Of a stretch of 64,000 nt of DNA, positions 54,626 through 63,900 are shown one piece after another. Each line of letters opens with the position of its first letter. The first letter of the stretch is position 1. The DNA is taken from contig DATASQ010000056.1 of assembly GCA_036269135.1 (NCBI GenBank), forward strand, positions 62,001 to 126,000, in the 5' to 3' direction. The stretch comes from Palsa-343 sp036269135. GTDB taxonomy: Bacteria; Acidobacteriota; Terriglobia; Terriglobales; Acidobacteriaceae. A model generated the notes under the pieces. That model saw only the letters and a program-made list of their open reading frames with translations. It was not told where the DNA came from and did no database searches. A program made the position numbers and the translations under genes.

Positions 54626-55300
54626 ATGAGGCCAGGGTTTCGGCAGTGCATGGTGGTGAGCGCCGGGGCTGCGCTCGTGATGGGGAGCGGTTTGATGACG
54701 GCCGCGCAGGGACAGACAAAGCTGCAGATGGTGATGGCACGGGCGGAGCTGAAGGACGGCATCAACGCGAAGAAGGCGAAGCCCGGCGAGACCATCCGGG
54801 CGAAGCTGGAAGGAAGCGTCACGCTGAACGATGGGCACGAATTGCCGAAGGGCACGATCATCGAGGGCCACGTGGATCAGGCACAGGCCTCGGAACACAA
54901 GAGCGACTCGAGCGTGGTGGTGACCTTCGACAAGGCGCAGTTGAAGGGCGGGGAGGAACTGCCGATTAAGGCGACGCTGGTTTCGATTTGGGAGCCGGTG
55001 GCAACCAATGCCACGGCCGAGGGAATGCCGCCGTCGGCGATGGCCGGGCAGCCGTCGGGGCCATCGGGGAAGGGATCCGCTCCTCCGCCGGCGGAATCGA
55101 TCCATGATCCGCAGAATGCTTCCCAGCAGGGTCCCGAGGGATCGCCAAGGAAAAGCGTGCCCGGGGTAACGCTGCACAGCGACATCCATGAGAAGAGCTC
55201 GGCGACGCTGACGGCCAATAAGAAAAACGTGGATGTGCCGGATGGGACGCAGATGGAGTTCGAGGTGGTGGTGATTCCGGCGGGCGTGCAGATTCAATGA
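54626..55300 (+). CDS. Exported beta-rich protein, tandem paralogue 1
   Basis: A 224-residue exported protein from the ATG at 54626, which follows AAGGAGG at the usual distance. Signal peptide: FRQCMVVSAGAALVMGSGLMTAAQG. The pattern (RAELKDGINAKKAKPGETI, EGHVDQAQASEHKSDSSVVVTFD, ELPIKATLVSI) and the C-terminal VTLHSDIHEK...IPAGVQIQ are closely shared with the next gene and more loosely with the 21.6 kb protein. It looks like a SAF- or VirB10-like beta domain. The function is unknown. Confidence 0.75.
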   Translation: MRPGFRQCMVVSAGAALVMGSGLMTAAQGQTKLQMVMARAELKDGINAKKAKPGETIRAKLEGSVTLNDGHELPKGTIIEGHVDQAQASEHKSDSSVVVTFDKAQLKGGEELPIKATLVSIWEPVATNATAEGMPPSAMAGQPSGPSGKGSAPPPAESIHDPQNASQQGPEGSPRKSVPGVTLHSDIHEKSSATLTANKKNVDVPDGTQMEFEVVVIPAGVQIQ

Positions 55301-55447
55301 CCCGCAATCCCGAGTTCGAGACTCCCCGGCGGCTGCCCGGATAATCTCCTTCCCACGATCGGATTCGGCATCGATCGGGCAACGCCAGTTCCCCTTCCCG
55401 GCGTCCTGTTAGGGGAGGGGTGCGGGAGCGCACACGGGGAGACGTTT

Positions 55448-56191
55448 ATGAATGCAATTTTTCGGCAACTGCTGGTCGCAGGGACCGGCGCCGGGCTGAT
55501 GGTGGCCGCGTGCGCGCCCGGCCTGGCCCAGAACCAGAATTCAACAGCGGACCATTCCGCTCAACCGCAGCACTCGATTCAGATGGTTCCGGCGCTGGCC
55601 TCGCTGGACCACACCCTGGACGCGAAAAAGGCGAAACAGGGTGAGCCAGTGACCGCCAAACTTCAGAAAGACGTAAAGATTCCCGAACAGGTTCTGCCGA
55701 AAAATACGGTTCTGGAAGGGCATGTGGATCAGGTGCAGCCTTCGGAGCACAAAGGCGACTCGACGGTGGTGGTGACGTTCGATAAGGCAAAGCTGAAGAG
55801 CGGGCAGGAACTGCCCATTAAGGCGACCGTGATGGCGATTGCCCAACCCGCCTATATGCAACAGCAGCCGACGGCAGAAGCCGCGGGGGGCGAGATGCCG
55901 TCCGGCGGCGGTGGCGGGATGCCGAGTGGGGCAGCGCCGAGCGGAGGGGCGAGCCCGAGCGGGACGGCTCCGAGTGCGGCTGCGCCGCAGCCGATGGCTA
56001 TGCCGAATCAGGCGTCCGGGAGCCAGCGGCCAACGCAGCGAAACGGAGTGCCGGGGGTGAAGCTGCAAAGCGACATTCACCAGCAGGCCTCGGCAACGTT
56101 TTCCTCCAAAGGGAAAAACGTGCGCCTTCCGGACGGAATGCAGATGGATGTGGCGCTGGCGGTGATTCCCGCCGGGGTACGGATCCAGTAA
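55448..56191 (+). CDS. Exported beta-rich protein, tandem paralogue 2
   Basis: A 247-residue exported protein with the same blocks as its upstream neighbour (ASLDHTLDAKKAKQGEPVTAK, EGHVDQVQPSEHKGDSTVVV, ELPIKATVMAI, and a C-terminal VKLQSDIHQQ...IPAGVRIQ). It differs by a longer Gly/Ser/Pro-rich central linker (about residues 145-195). GGGGAGACG precedes the ATG. The 147-base spacing and shared layout suggest a tandem duplication with independent promoters. The function is unknown. Confidence 0.75.
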   Translation: MNAIFRQLLVAGTGAGLMVAACAPGLAQNQNSTADHSAQPQHSIQMVPALASLDHTLDAKKAKQGEPVTAKLQKDVKIPEQVLPKNTVLEGHVDQVQPSEHKGDSTVVVTFDKAKLKSGQELPIKATVMAIAQPAYMQQQPTAEAAGGEMPSGGGGGMPSGAAPSGGASPSGTAPSAAAPQPMAMPNQASGSQRPTQRNGVPGVKLQSDIHQQASATFSSKGKNVRLPDGMQMDVALAVIPAGVRIQ

Positions 56192-56209
56192 GACGCGGCC
56201 TTCTGCCCG

Positions 56210-57412
56210 CTACTCGTAGCGCAGGGACTCAATGGGGTCCATAGCTGCGGCGCGATTGGCGGGCAGCGTTCCGAAAACGATGCCGACCGTGGCTGACGCG
56301 ACCAGGCCGACCACCGCCGACCAGCCGGAGACGGGGACACGGTAGGCGGTAAAGAACCGCACCGACCAGGGAATGGCGAGGCCGATCAGCGCGCCGATGA
56401 GGCCGCCGAAGAGGGAGACGAAGAGGGCTTCCATCATGAACTGAAGTTTGATTTCGCGGGCGGTGGCGCCGAGGGCCTTGCGAATGCCGATTTCGCGAGT
56501 GCGGGACCGTACGGTGGCGAGCATGATGTTCATGATGCCGACCCCGCCGACGGCGAGGGTCACGCCGGAGACGAGCAGAAGCATGACCGTAAGGGCATTG
56601 ACGACCAGTCCGGCGGTGGTGATCAGGGCGGTCATGGTCTGGGTGGTGTAGACCGAACTGGCCTGGTGGCGTGAATGGACGACGGCGACGATCTGTTTGG
56701 CCGCATCCTCAACATCATTCTGATCGCGAACGGAAAAGTACATCTGCTTCACGTTGTCGGTGCCGGTAAAGTAGCGGCCGACGGAGTAGGGAATCAGGAT
56801 GGTCTGGTTGGCGATCTCCGTCTGGCCGAAGGTGTCGACGCGCTCTTTAAACGTGCCGATGATGGTGAAAGGGAGGCCCTTGATCTGAAACGTACGGCCG
56901 ATGGCTTCGTCGGGGCTGCCGAACATGGCGCGGGCGAAGGGATCGGTGACCACGGCGACCTTGGTTCCGGTGGCTTCGTCCTCGTCGTCGAAGAAGCGGC
57001 CGTTTAGAACGACCAGGTTGCGAACCTGGCGGTAAGCCGGCTCCACGCCAAGGACCAGGACATCTCGGGAGAGGCCGCTGAAGCTGATGCTCTCGTGCAT
57101 ATCCAGTACGACGGAGGAATCGGCGACGGCGGGAACGCGCTCGTCGATGGCGTGCTCATCCTCATAGGTCAGAAAATCGGTTTGATTGTTGCTGATGGCG
57201 CCGGCTCCGCCCCCGGAGTACTCCAGCTCGACCAGATTGGTCCCGATGCCCTGAATCTGGGCGAGGATGTACTGCCGACCGGTAGCGGAAATGGCGACGA
57301 CGAGGATGATCGAGGCGGTGCCGATGACCATGCCGAGGGCGGTGAGGGCGAAGCGCACTTTGGAGGCGCGGAAACTGTCAATGGCCAGCTTCGCGATTTC
57401 GCTGAGCACCAT
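56210..57412 (-). CDS. MacB-type ABC transporter permease
   Basis: About 400 residues from the ATG at 57412; an ATG at 57478 adds 22 residues without family character. The layout is MacB/FtsX-like: a first helix (TALGMVIGTASIILVVAISA), a large periplasmic MacB-PCD domain, then three helices, with the LATVRSRTREIGIRKALGATAREI coupling block and the C-terminal PANRAAAMDPIESLRYE typical of the family. No ATP-binding partner or membrane-fusion gene is adjacent, so its partner must be elsewhere. It would use ATP to power export or mechanotransduction at the envelope. Confidence 0.86.
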   Translation of the reverse strand: MVLSEIAKLAIDSFRASKVRFALTALGMVIGTASIILVVAISATGRQYILAQIQGIGTNLVELEYSGGGAGAISNNQTDFLTYEDEHAIDERVPAVADSSVVLDMHESISFSGLSRDVLVLGVEPAYRQVRNLVVLNGRFFDDEDEATGTKVAVVTDPFARAMFGSPDEAIGRTFQIKGLPFTIIGTFKERVDTFGQTEIANQTILIPYSVGRYFTGTDNVKQMYFSVRDQNDVEDAAKQIVAVVHSRHQASSVYTTQTMTALITTAGLVVNALTVMLLLVSGVTLAVGGVGIMNIMLATVRSRTREIGIRKALGATAREIKLQFMMEALFVSLFGGLIGALIGLAIPWSVRFFTAYRVPVSGWSAVVGLVASATVGIVFGTLPANRAAAMDPIESLRYE

Positions 57413-57709
57413 GGTCTGCCGAGCGCTCGCAATCGTGCGTTCGAACGAGAGGCGGTGATGGGAGCGCTCCGGGACCATCTGTAACTACAGGATGCCACAG
57501 GGCCGAAGAACGGCTCAGAACGATCGGGAATCTGTGTGGACGGGGGCGTTGATTGTCAGGCCTTCGGCAAGCCGGGATTCGCATTCCGAAATCGGCGATG
57601 CATGCGGGGAAATCCGGTTTGATGACGATGCCGCCGGGAATGGAGGAATTGTCTCCACGTTGGCTGGATGATTGCCAGTGATCGTGCGGACAGCCTTCCA
57701 ACCCACGGG

Positions 57710-59644
57710 TCATCGGTTCGCGGAGCGCCGCGTAAGCCGGACTGAGCTCGAAAAGGATGGCGACGGGAGAGCCGTGACTTTTTGGATTCCGCGCCCCTCG
57801 TCGATTTCATAAAGGGCGTCGGCGGGAACATCCCGGAATTCCTGACGGAGACCGCTCGGCCAGCGTACTTCAACTCCGGACATGATTGCCGCCTTACCCA
57901 AACCGAAGTGCAGACGGGTATCGTTGCTCGAGTTGTACCCGCCTCCGCCACGTACCTCATCCGTCTGGCGCATGCCCGCCGCATCGATGGTGATGCGCGC
58001 GCCGATGGCCATGCGATTACTCCTGCTTCCGACGAGGCGTAACAGAACGCGGTGGTTGGCATTATGGCTCTCGTTGAGGAAGAGGGAGGGCGGTCCATCG
58101 ACATTGAAGACCACGAAATCCAGATTGCCGTCGTTGTTGATATCGCCGAAGGCGATGCCCCGGCGCGACTGGAGGGGTCCCAGGTTGACGCCGGCATCTT
58201 TCGAGACATCTGCGAAAGCGTGCCCCTGGAGATTGCGGAACAGAAGCATGGGCTCACGAAACTTCACCTCTCCCTGGAGTTTGTCCATCGCCGAAGAGAA
58301 GTTGCCGTTCGCGATCAGAATGTCCGGCCATCCATCGTTATCGAAATCACCGAAACCGGTGCCCCATTTCACGGGCGCCACCGTTTCCCGCGCAAGGCCC
58401 AATTGCGAGGCTACGTCGGTAAAAGTAACTCCGTCATTTTGGTACAGGCTGATGGGCTGCCGACTGTAGCGCGTTGTTACCAGGTCCAGCCGGCCGTCGC
58501 GGTTAAAGTCCCCGAAATCGGCGGCCATATTGCCGAAGATCTCTCCGTCGGCTCCATAAGCCGTACCCGTGGAGATGCCCTCCTCGTCGAAGGTGCCGTT
58601 GCCGCGGTTGTGGTAGAGATAGTTTCGTCCTCCGTCGTTGGTGACGAACAGATCGGGCCATCCATCGTTGTCGTAATCTCCCCAAACCACTCCCATGCCA
58701 TGCAGTTTTGCCGGATTGCTGACCCCCGCTTTCTGCGAAACGTCTTCGAAGGTTCCGTCGCCCTTGTTCCGCAACAGGAAGTCGCTCTCACCCTGCATTT
58801 CATCGGGAACCTGAAGGATGACCGATCGATAGCCTGCGACATCGTGTCCGGGAGGAGGCAGGTGATCGAGGTCTGTTTGTACGTAGCGAGCTACAAACAG
58901 ATCGATGTGGCCGTCGCGATCGTAATCGGCCCAGGCAGCGCCGGTACTGAAGCCACTCAGCTTCACACCCGCGCGGTCGGTGACATCTTCGAACCGGCAG
59001 CCGCCGAGGTTGTGATACAGCACGTTGTGTCCATAGCCGGTGACATAGAGGTCCGGCAGGCCGTCGTTGTCGTAATCACCCACCGCGATCGCCATCCCCC
59101 ACCCGAGAGTCGTGAGTCCGGCATTTTTTGTGATGTCGGTGAAATGAATCTTCCCCTCGGACCCATCCTGGTGATAGAGGGTGATCATTGGATCGCCGCC
59201 CGCCCGATAGCGGTCAATCGTGCTGTCGTTGACCACGGCAATGTCGAGCTTACCGTCGTTGTCGCAGTCAAAAAGCGCGATCCCCCCGCCGCCCATGGTC
59301 TCGACAATGTAGCGCCGCTCCGTGGAGGAGTGCGGGACCGTGGTCAAGCCGGCCTCTCGGCTGATATCGCGAAAATAAATGGTGGAAGCGGCGCCTGAAT
59401 CAGATTCGTTTTTTGCCGCGACGGACGCAGCGGGAGGTCGCGTCGCCTCAGGGGACGTCCGGTTTCGAGCCGTCTGAGCGAAAAGACACGAAGTTAGAAG
59501 AAATAAGGCGACAAGGGCAGCGCAAGTCCGCGACGTGAAAGATAAACCTGGGGCAGCCGCTGGCGAGTTGCCGGATCGATGCGGATCGGTCGCCGCCATT
59601 GCGGGATTGTATCTGCGAGTTGGACCCGTTGTTGCGAGTGGCAT
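57710..59644 (-). CDS. CRTAC1 family protein (FG-GAP/ASPIC-UnbV), second copy
   Basis: A 644-residue exported protein with a signal-like segment (AALVALFLLTSCLFAQ) near residue 40. It has about seven Ca-loop repeats of the type FGDFDNDGWPDILIANG and NNGDGTFEDVSQKAG, and an ASPIC/UnbV domain (VEVRWPSGLRQEF) near the C-terminus. It matches the protein at 8083-9816 in architecture. It lies 57 bases after the TPR gene on the same strand, so they probably form an operon. The start is uncertain (59644 or 59599). The 297 bases downstream to the MacB-type permease hold no supported gene. Confidence 0.87.
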   Translation of the reverse strand: MPLATTGPTRRYNPAMAATDPHRSGNSPAAAPGLSFTSRTCAALVALFLLTSCLFAQTARNRTSPEATRPPAASVAAKNESDSGAASTIYFRDISREAGLTTVPHSSTERRYIVETMGGGGIALFDCDNDGKLDIAVVNDSTIDRYRAGGDPMITLYHQDGSEGKIHFTDITKNAGLTTLGWGMAIAVGDYDNDGLPDLYVTGYGHNVLYHNLGGCRFEDVTDRAGVKLSGFSTGAAWADYDRDGHIDLFVARYVQTDLDHLPPPGHDVAGYRSVILQVPDEMQGESDFLLRNKGDGTFEDVSQKAGVSNPAKLHGMGVVWGDYDNDGWPDLFVTNDGGRNYLYHNRGNGTFDEEGISTGTAYGADGEIFGNMAADFGDFNRDGRLDLVTTRYSRQPISLYQNDGVTFTDVASQLGLARETVAPVKWGTGFGDFDNDGWPDILIANGNFSSAMDKLQGEVKFREPMLLFRNLQGHAFADVSKDAGVNLGPLQSRRGIAFGDINNDGNLDFVVFNVDGPPSLFLNESHNANHRVLLRLVGSRSNRMAIGARITIDAAGMRQTDEVRGGGGYNSSNDTRLHFGLGKAAIMSGVEVRWPSGLRQEFRDVPADALYEIDEGRGIQKVTALPSPSFSSSVRLTRRSANR

Positions 59645-59701
59645 CGGTATCGGATGATCAGGCTGTTTCCGGCGATCCCGGGTTGCGGATGCCCGGCCCC
59701 T

Positions 59702-60901
59702 TCAGTGCGCCGGCCCGGCATCCTCGTCGGCAAGGCGATTGGCGGCAGCCACACGCATAGCTTCGAAGACCTTCTGCAGCTTATCCTTCATTTGCCTGTA
59801 TTTCTGATATTCGGCAATCTGCGCGGCCGCCATGTCGATTTTTCCCTGCTGGCGGTAGAGGCCGGCCAGGCGGTAGTGTGCCACGTAATTGCTGGGATCG
59901 GCATGAACAGCCTGCTCCAGCAGCTTTTCGGCCTTGTCCCGTTCGTTCATGAGAACGAGCACCTTCGCCAGCTCGGTGCAGGCGTCGGTGTCGTTCGGGT
60001 CCAGCTGGACGGCGCGGGAATCGTCAGCGTAGGCGGTCTTCAGGTCGGAATTCTCCGCAGCGATCATGCCGAGCGAAAGCACGGCCCGCTCGTCATTGGG
60101 GTTCTCTGCAACAGCCGCCTCGAATTCCGCCGGGGCCTCGGCTTTGAGTTTGTCGTCGGTCGAGTGGTAGAGCAGGTCTCCGAGTTCGCTGTGCAAACCG
60201 GGCAGACGCGGGTTGATCCGAATCGCCTCGCGGTAGTTCGCGATGGCGGCCGCATTGTCGCCGTGCCGCGCCAACTCGCGCGCCATCACCTGGTGCATTT
60301 CCGCGCTGTTGGGGTCCGTCAACGCCAGGGTCAGCATGGCTCGGCCTGCCAGGTCTGAGTACAGCCGGTAAGAGAGATAGAGCAGCGCGGTGTCGGTGGG
60401 CCGGGTGGCAAGCAGGCTGGAGACAAGGGTTGCAGCTTTATCGAGATCGCCGCTCGCCGTGTACATATCAATTAGAGCCTGTCCGACATCCATCTGGAAC
60501 TTTGGCTCGGTCAGGTGGGGAAAGGCTGACTCCAGATCGGCGCGGCTCGCTTCATCGTGCACCTGCTTTTCGGCCAGGCCGAGCAGGGCGCGTTGCTTCC
60601 ACAAATCAGGATGGATCGCAACGGCAGCCCGCAGTTGCGGAATCGCTGCCGGATAATCGCCGCGGAAGAACAGCAGCACGCCGAGGTTCACCCGCGCGTC
60701 CAGGTTATTGGGATCCAGCGCGACCACCTGCTGCAACTCCGGAACGGCGAGGTCCGGACGCCGCTCTGCGAGATATCGATGAGCCAGCCGCGCGTGCGCT
60801 TCGATCTGCTCACTTGCCGAAGGCGAGGTCTGCGCCTGCAACCGGGAACCGCAGACGGCCACCCAGCAGAGAAGCAAAAAGGTAACTTTTCCGGACGTCA
60901 T
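59702..60901 (-). CDS. Exported TPR protein
   Basis: A 399-residue protein from the ATG at 60901. Signal peptide: FLLLCWVAVCGSRLQA. About eight TPR or TPR-like units follow, such as AVPELQQVVALDPNNLDARVNLG and AIANYREAIRINPRLPGLHSELG. It is expected in the periplasm as a protein-binding scaffold. It precedes the CRTAC1 gene and follows the terminator of the TonB receptor gene, so it likely has its own promoter. It probably works with CRTAC1; this is inferred from order. Confidence 0.82.
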   Translation of the reverse strand: MTSGKVTFLLLCWVAVCGSRLQAQTSPSASEQIEAHARLAHRYLAERRPDLAVPELQQVVALDPNNLDARVNLGVLLFFRGDYPAAIPQLRAAVAIHPDLWKQRALLGLAEKQVHDEASRADLESAFPHLTEPKFQMDVGQALIDMYTASGDLDKAATLVSSLLATRPTDTALLYLSYRLYSDLAGRAMLTLALTDPNSAEMHQVMARELARHGDNAAAIANYREAIRINPRLPGLHSELGDLLYHSTDDKLKAEAPAEFEAAVAENPNDERAVLSLGMIAAENSDLKTAYADDSRAVQLDPNDTDACTELAKVLVLMNERDKAEKLLEQAVHADPSNYVAHYRLAGLYRQQGKIDMAAAQIAEYQKYRQMKDKLQKVFEAMRVAAANRLADEDAGPAH

Positions 60902-60932
60902 TTGCGCTTCATGATAGCGGGTCCCGGCAACG

Positions 60933-60969
60933 AAAAAAAGGGAAGGACGGCTATGCGGCCGCCCCTCCC
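60933..60969 (-). terminator. Strong rho-independent terminator of the TonB receptor gene
   Basis: On the minus strand GGGAGGGGCGGC pairs with GCCGTCCTTCCC (12 pairs, two G.U) around a 6-base loop, then TTTTTTT follows. It directly separates the receptor gene from the TPR-CRTAC1 operon. Confidence 0.88.
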
Positions 60970-60991
60970 TCACAGGAGGCACATCGGTTGG

Positions 60992-63900
60992 TTAGAAGTT
61001 GATTTTTCCGTAGAGCTGCATGCTTCTGCCGCCTACGGTCACACCCGTGATCTGTGCGGACTGACCCGGCCCGATCGCATTGTTGCCGGGTTGGCCGAAG
61101 CTCGCGTGATTGAACACGTTGAAGGCTTCGCCGCGGACTTCGAGGTTCACGCCGCGCTCGGGCCACAGTGCGAAGACCTTGCCCAGCGAAGCATTCCAGT
61201 CGGTCAGTCCGGGACCATACACCGTGTTGCGAACCAAGTCGCCGTAGGTGAAAGGAGCCGGAACAGAAAGAGCGGCCAGGTTGTACCACTCGTTGAGGCG
61301 CGACTTGGTGCTGCCCGACAGCTTAACGCTCCCCGTGCGGTTGGCATATTGCGTGTAGGGACAGTTCACGCCAGGCTCGTCATTGGACGAATTGTTGCAG
61401 CCGGTCGTAATGCTGACGGGGTTTCCGCCCTGGAGCACGAACGAGCTGGAAGCATTCCAGCCGCCGATGACTTCGCTCAGGATCCGGTTCCCATTCAGGA
61501 ACTGGCGGCCCTCGCCAAACGGCATCTGGTAAATCACCTCTCCCTTAAACATGTTGCGGATGTCAAAGTTGGAGTTGCTGTAGTTCGACGACGGGCTGTA
61601 AGCGTTCTGATAGTTCTGCCATCCGCCGCGGCTGCCCCACCCCGACGAATCCTGGTCGTCGAGGAAATGGGACCACGTGTAGTTGACGCCGAACTGGAGC
61701 CCGTAGCTCATGCGCTTCTGCAACTGTGCCTGCAGAGCGTTGTAGTTGGAAATCGCGTTATTGGTGCTTCCGTTGATTGCCTGATACCACGGATATGGCT
61801 TCGATGCGGCGTCGTTCGGCCCAAGATCCGCCTCGGGAACCATGTTGACATCGACCGGGAAATTCAGATTCGATCCATGGTTTCCGACATAAGCGAGGTC
61901 AGCCGCATAATTGCCGGCGAACTGGTGTTGCAGACCGAAGGTCCACTGATAGTTCGTGGGCACCGGCGTGTGGTACTCGTTGTAGGTCACGGTCTGACCG
62001 TTCAACGCCTGCGGGGTCGTGGGAGAGGTCACATAGTTCGCGTTGACGGTGCTGCTGTTAAACGTTCCGGTTCCGCAGCCTGGATCGGCGGTATCGGGCG
62101 CTGCTCCGGTGCCGCTCAACTGCACGACCGGGCAGATGCCGTTGGTGTTGTCGCCGTAATTGCCGCTGCTGCCGAAGGCGTTCCCCATTCCGCCGCCGTA
62201 GGTATCTTCGCTCCAGGTAGAGGCATAGACACCGAAGCCGCCGCGGACCACGGTATTGTTCATCACTGCCCAGCTGAATCCAACGCGGGGCAGGAAGATG
62301 TCCCACTTGGGGGCCTGCAGGGAGGTGCGCCCGTTGGCGTGGCTGAAGCCATACCACATGGCTCCGTCCTTGCCGACGGCGGGGTTGAGAACCGTCGGAT
62401 CGAAGGCGGCTTCATTGCCCTTGACCTCGGACCAGCCCGTCTCTCCCTCCCAGCGGAGGCCGAGATTCAGGGTCAGCTTCGGTGTCATTTTCCAGTCGTC
62501 CTGAACAAACAGCTGCGGGGTCTTCCAGCGGCCGCCGAACTCCGGCGTGACCTTCGCGCCCCAGCTCTGAGTTTGTCCGAGCAGGAAATCCGCGTAGGAT
62601 TCGCCGGAAGAGTAGGTTCCCGACCCAGTGGTCAGGGCGGTCTGGCCATTGATGGAGGTGTAATTGCCAGTGTAATTCACGTCCCCGGCGTCGATGTTGC
62701 CCCAGGCCGTCGAGTCGGCGCGATTGATGAGGAACTCGCCGCCGAAGTGCAGCACGTGGCGACCATGAATCATCGTCACCACATCCGACGGGTCAAAGAC
62801 CATCTCTTTGTAAACCGAGTTCGACTGGGATCCCAGCTCGTAGAAGTTATTGATGTTCGTATTCGGGAAGTTATCCGCCTTGGCAAACTGCCATCCGAGC
62901 TTGGCGGCATATCCCAGGCCGAGGGTATATGGGGTGAAGAAATTGAGCTGATCGGTGAATCCGAAGCGGACTTCGTTGATCAGGTGCGGGCTAAACGACC
63001 ACACGTCGGATACCTGCGCGTTATCCCGGCTCACATCGCCTGCCTGACAATTGATAGGGCAGATGCCCTGGTTCAGATAGGTCGCCGGATTATCGCTCTC
63101 TGTCTCGGAAATCGTCAGTCGATTGCTCTGGGTCAGATCCCAGTCGAGGCGGCCGAAGTACTTGGTAAATGGGTTCGTGCTGGGCGTACTGTAGGTGAAG
63201 TTGTTTTGGGCAACCCCGCTGCTGACCTGACCGGTGGTGTTGGGTTTCGGGTAATACGCCTGAATCTTGGCCGCGACCGGATCAATCAGAGAGTTGGGGA
63301 TAGCGTTCTTTCCGTACTCGGAGAGAAACGTCTTGCGAATCACGCAGGGGCAGGTTTGCGTGTAGCTACCCGTCGGCGTGGTGTATGTGTAGCTTCCGGT
63401 GTTCTGAATGGTCTGCGTGGTTGGATCGTAGAGCGTCGGCAGGCCCGCTCCGGAAAAATCACCGGACATGAGGGCGGTGGTGGGCACGGTTTCAAAGCCG
63501 ATGGATGCGCCGCCGTTGTCGATGGTTTTGTCGTAGTCGAAGAAGAAGAACATCTTCTTCTTCAGGATGGGGCCGCCGATATTGAATCCGAAGTTGTTGT
63601 AGCGGAGGAGCGGCACCTTAGCTTGTGTGCCGAAGGCGTACGGGACGGCATCGAGAGCATCGTTCTGGAAATATTCGTACCCTGCGCCGTGGAACTGATC
63701 CGTTCCGCCTTTGGTGATCTGGTTGTAAACAGCATTGCCGACGCCGTACTGCGCCGAGAACGCACTGTCGCTGATCTTGACCTCCGCCGTGGTTTCGAAG
63801 ATCGTGACGTCGGAGTTCTGGCTCATGGGCAAGCTGGTGGTTGCGCCATCGGCAAGATACTGTTCAAAGGGCAAATTGCCGTTGATCGCCACCTGTCCGC

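Noticed and set aside
57515..57706. A 63-codon minus-strand frame after the second CRTAC1 gene
   Set aside because: No ribosome site and no signal or family pattern; it sits in the short gap before the MacB-type permease gene.
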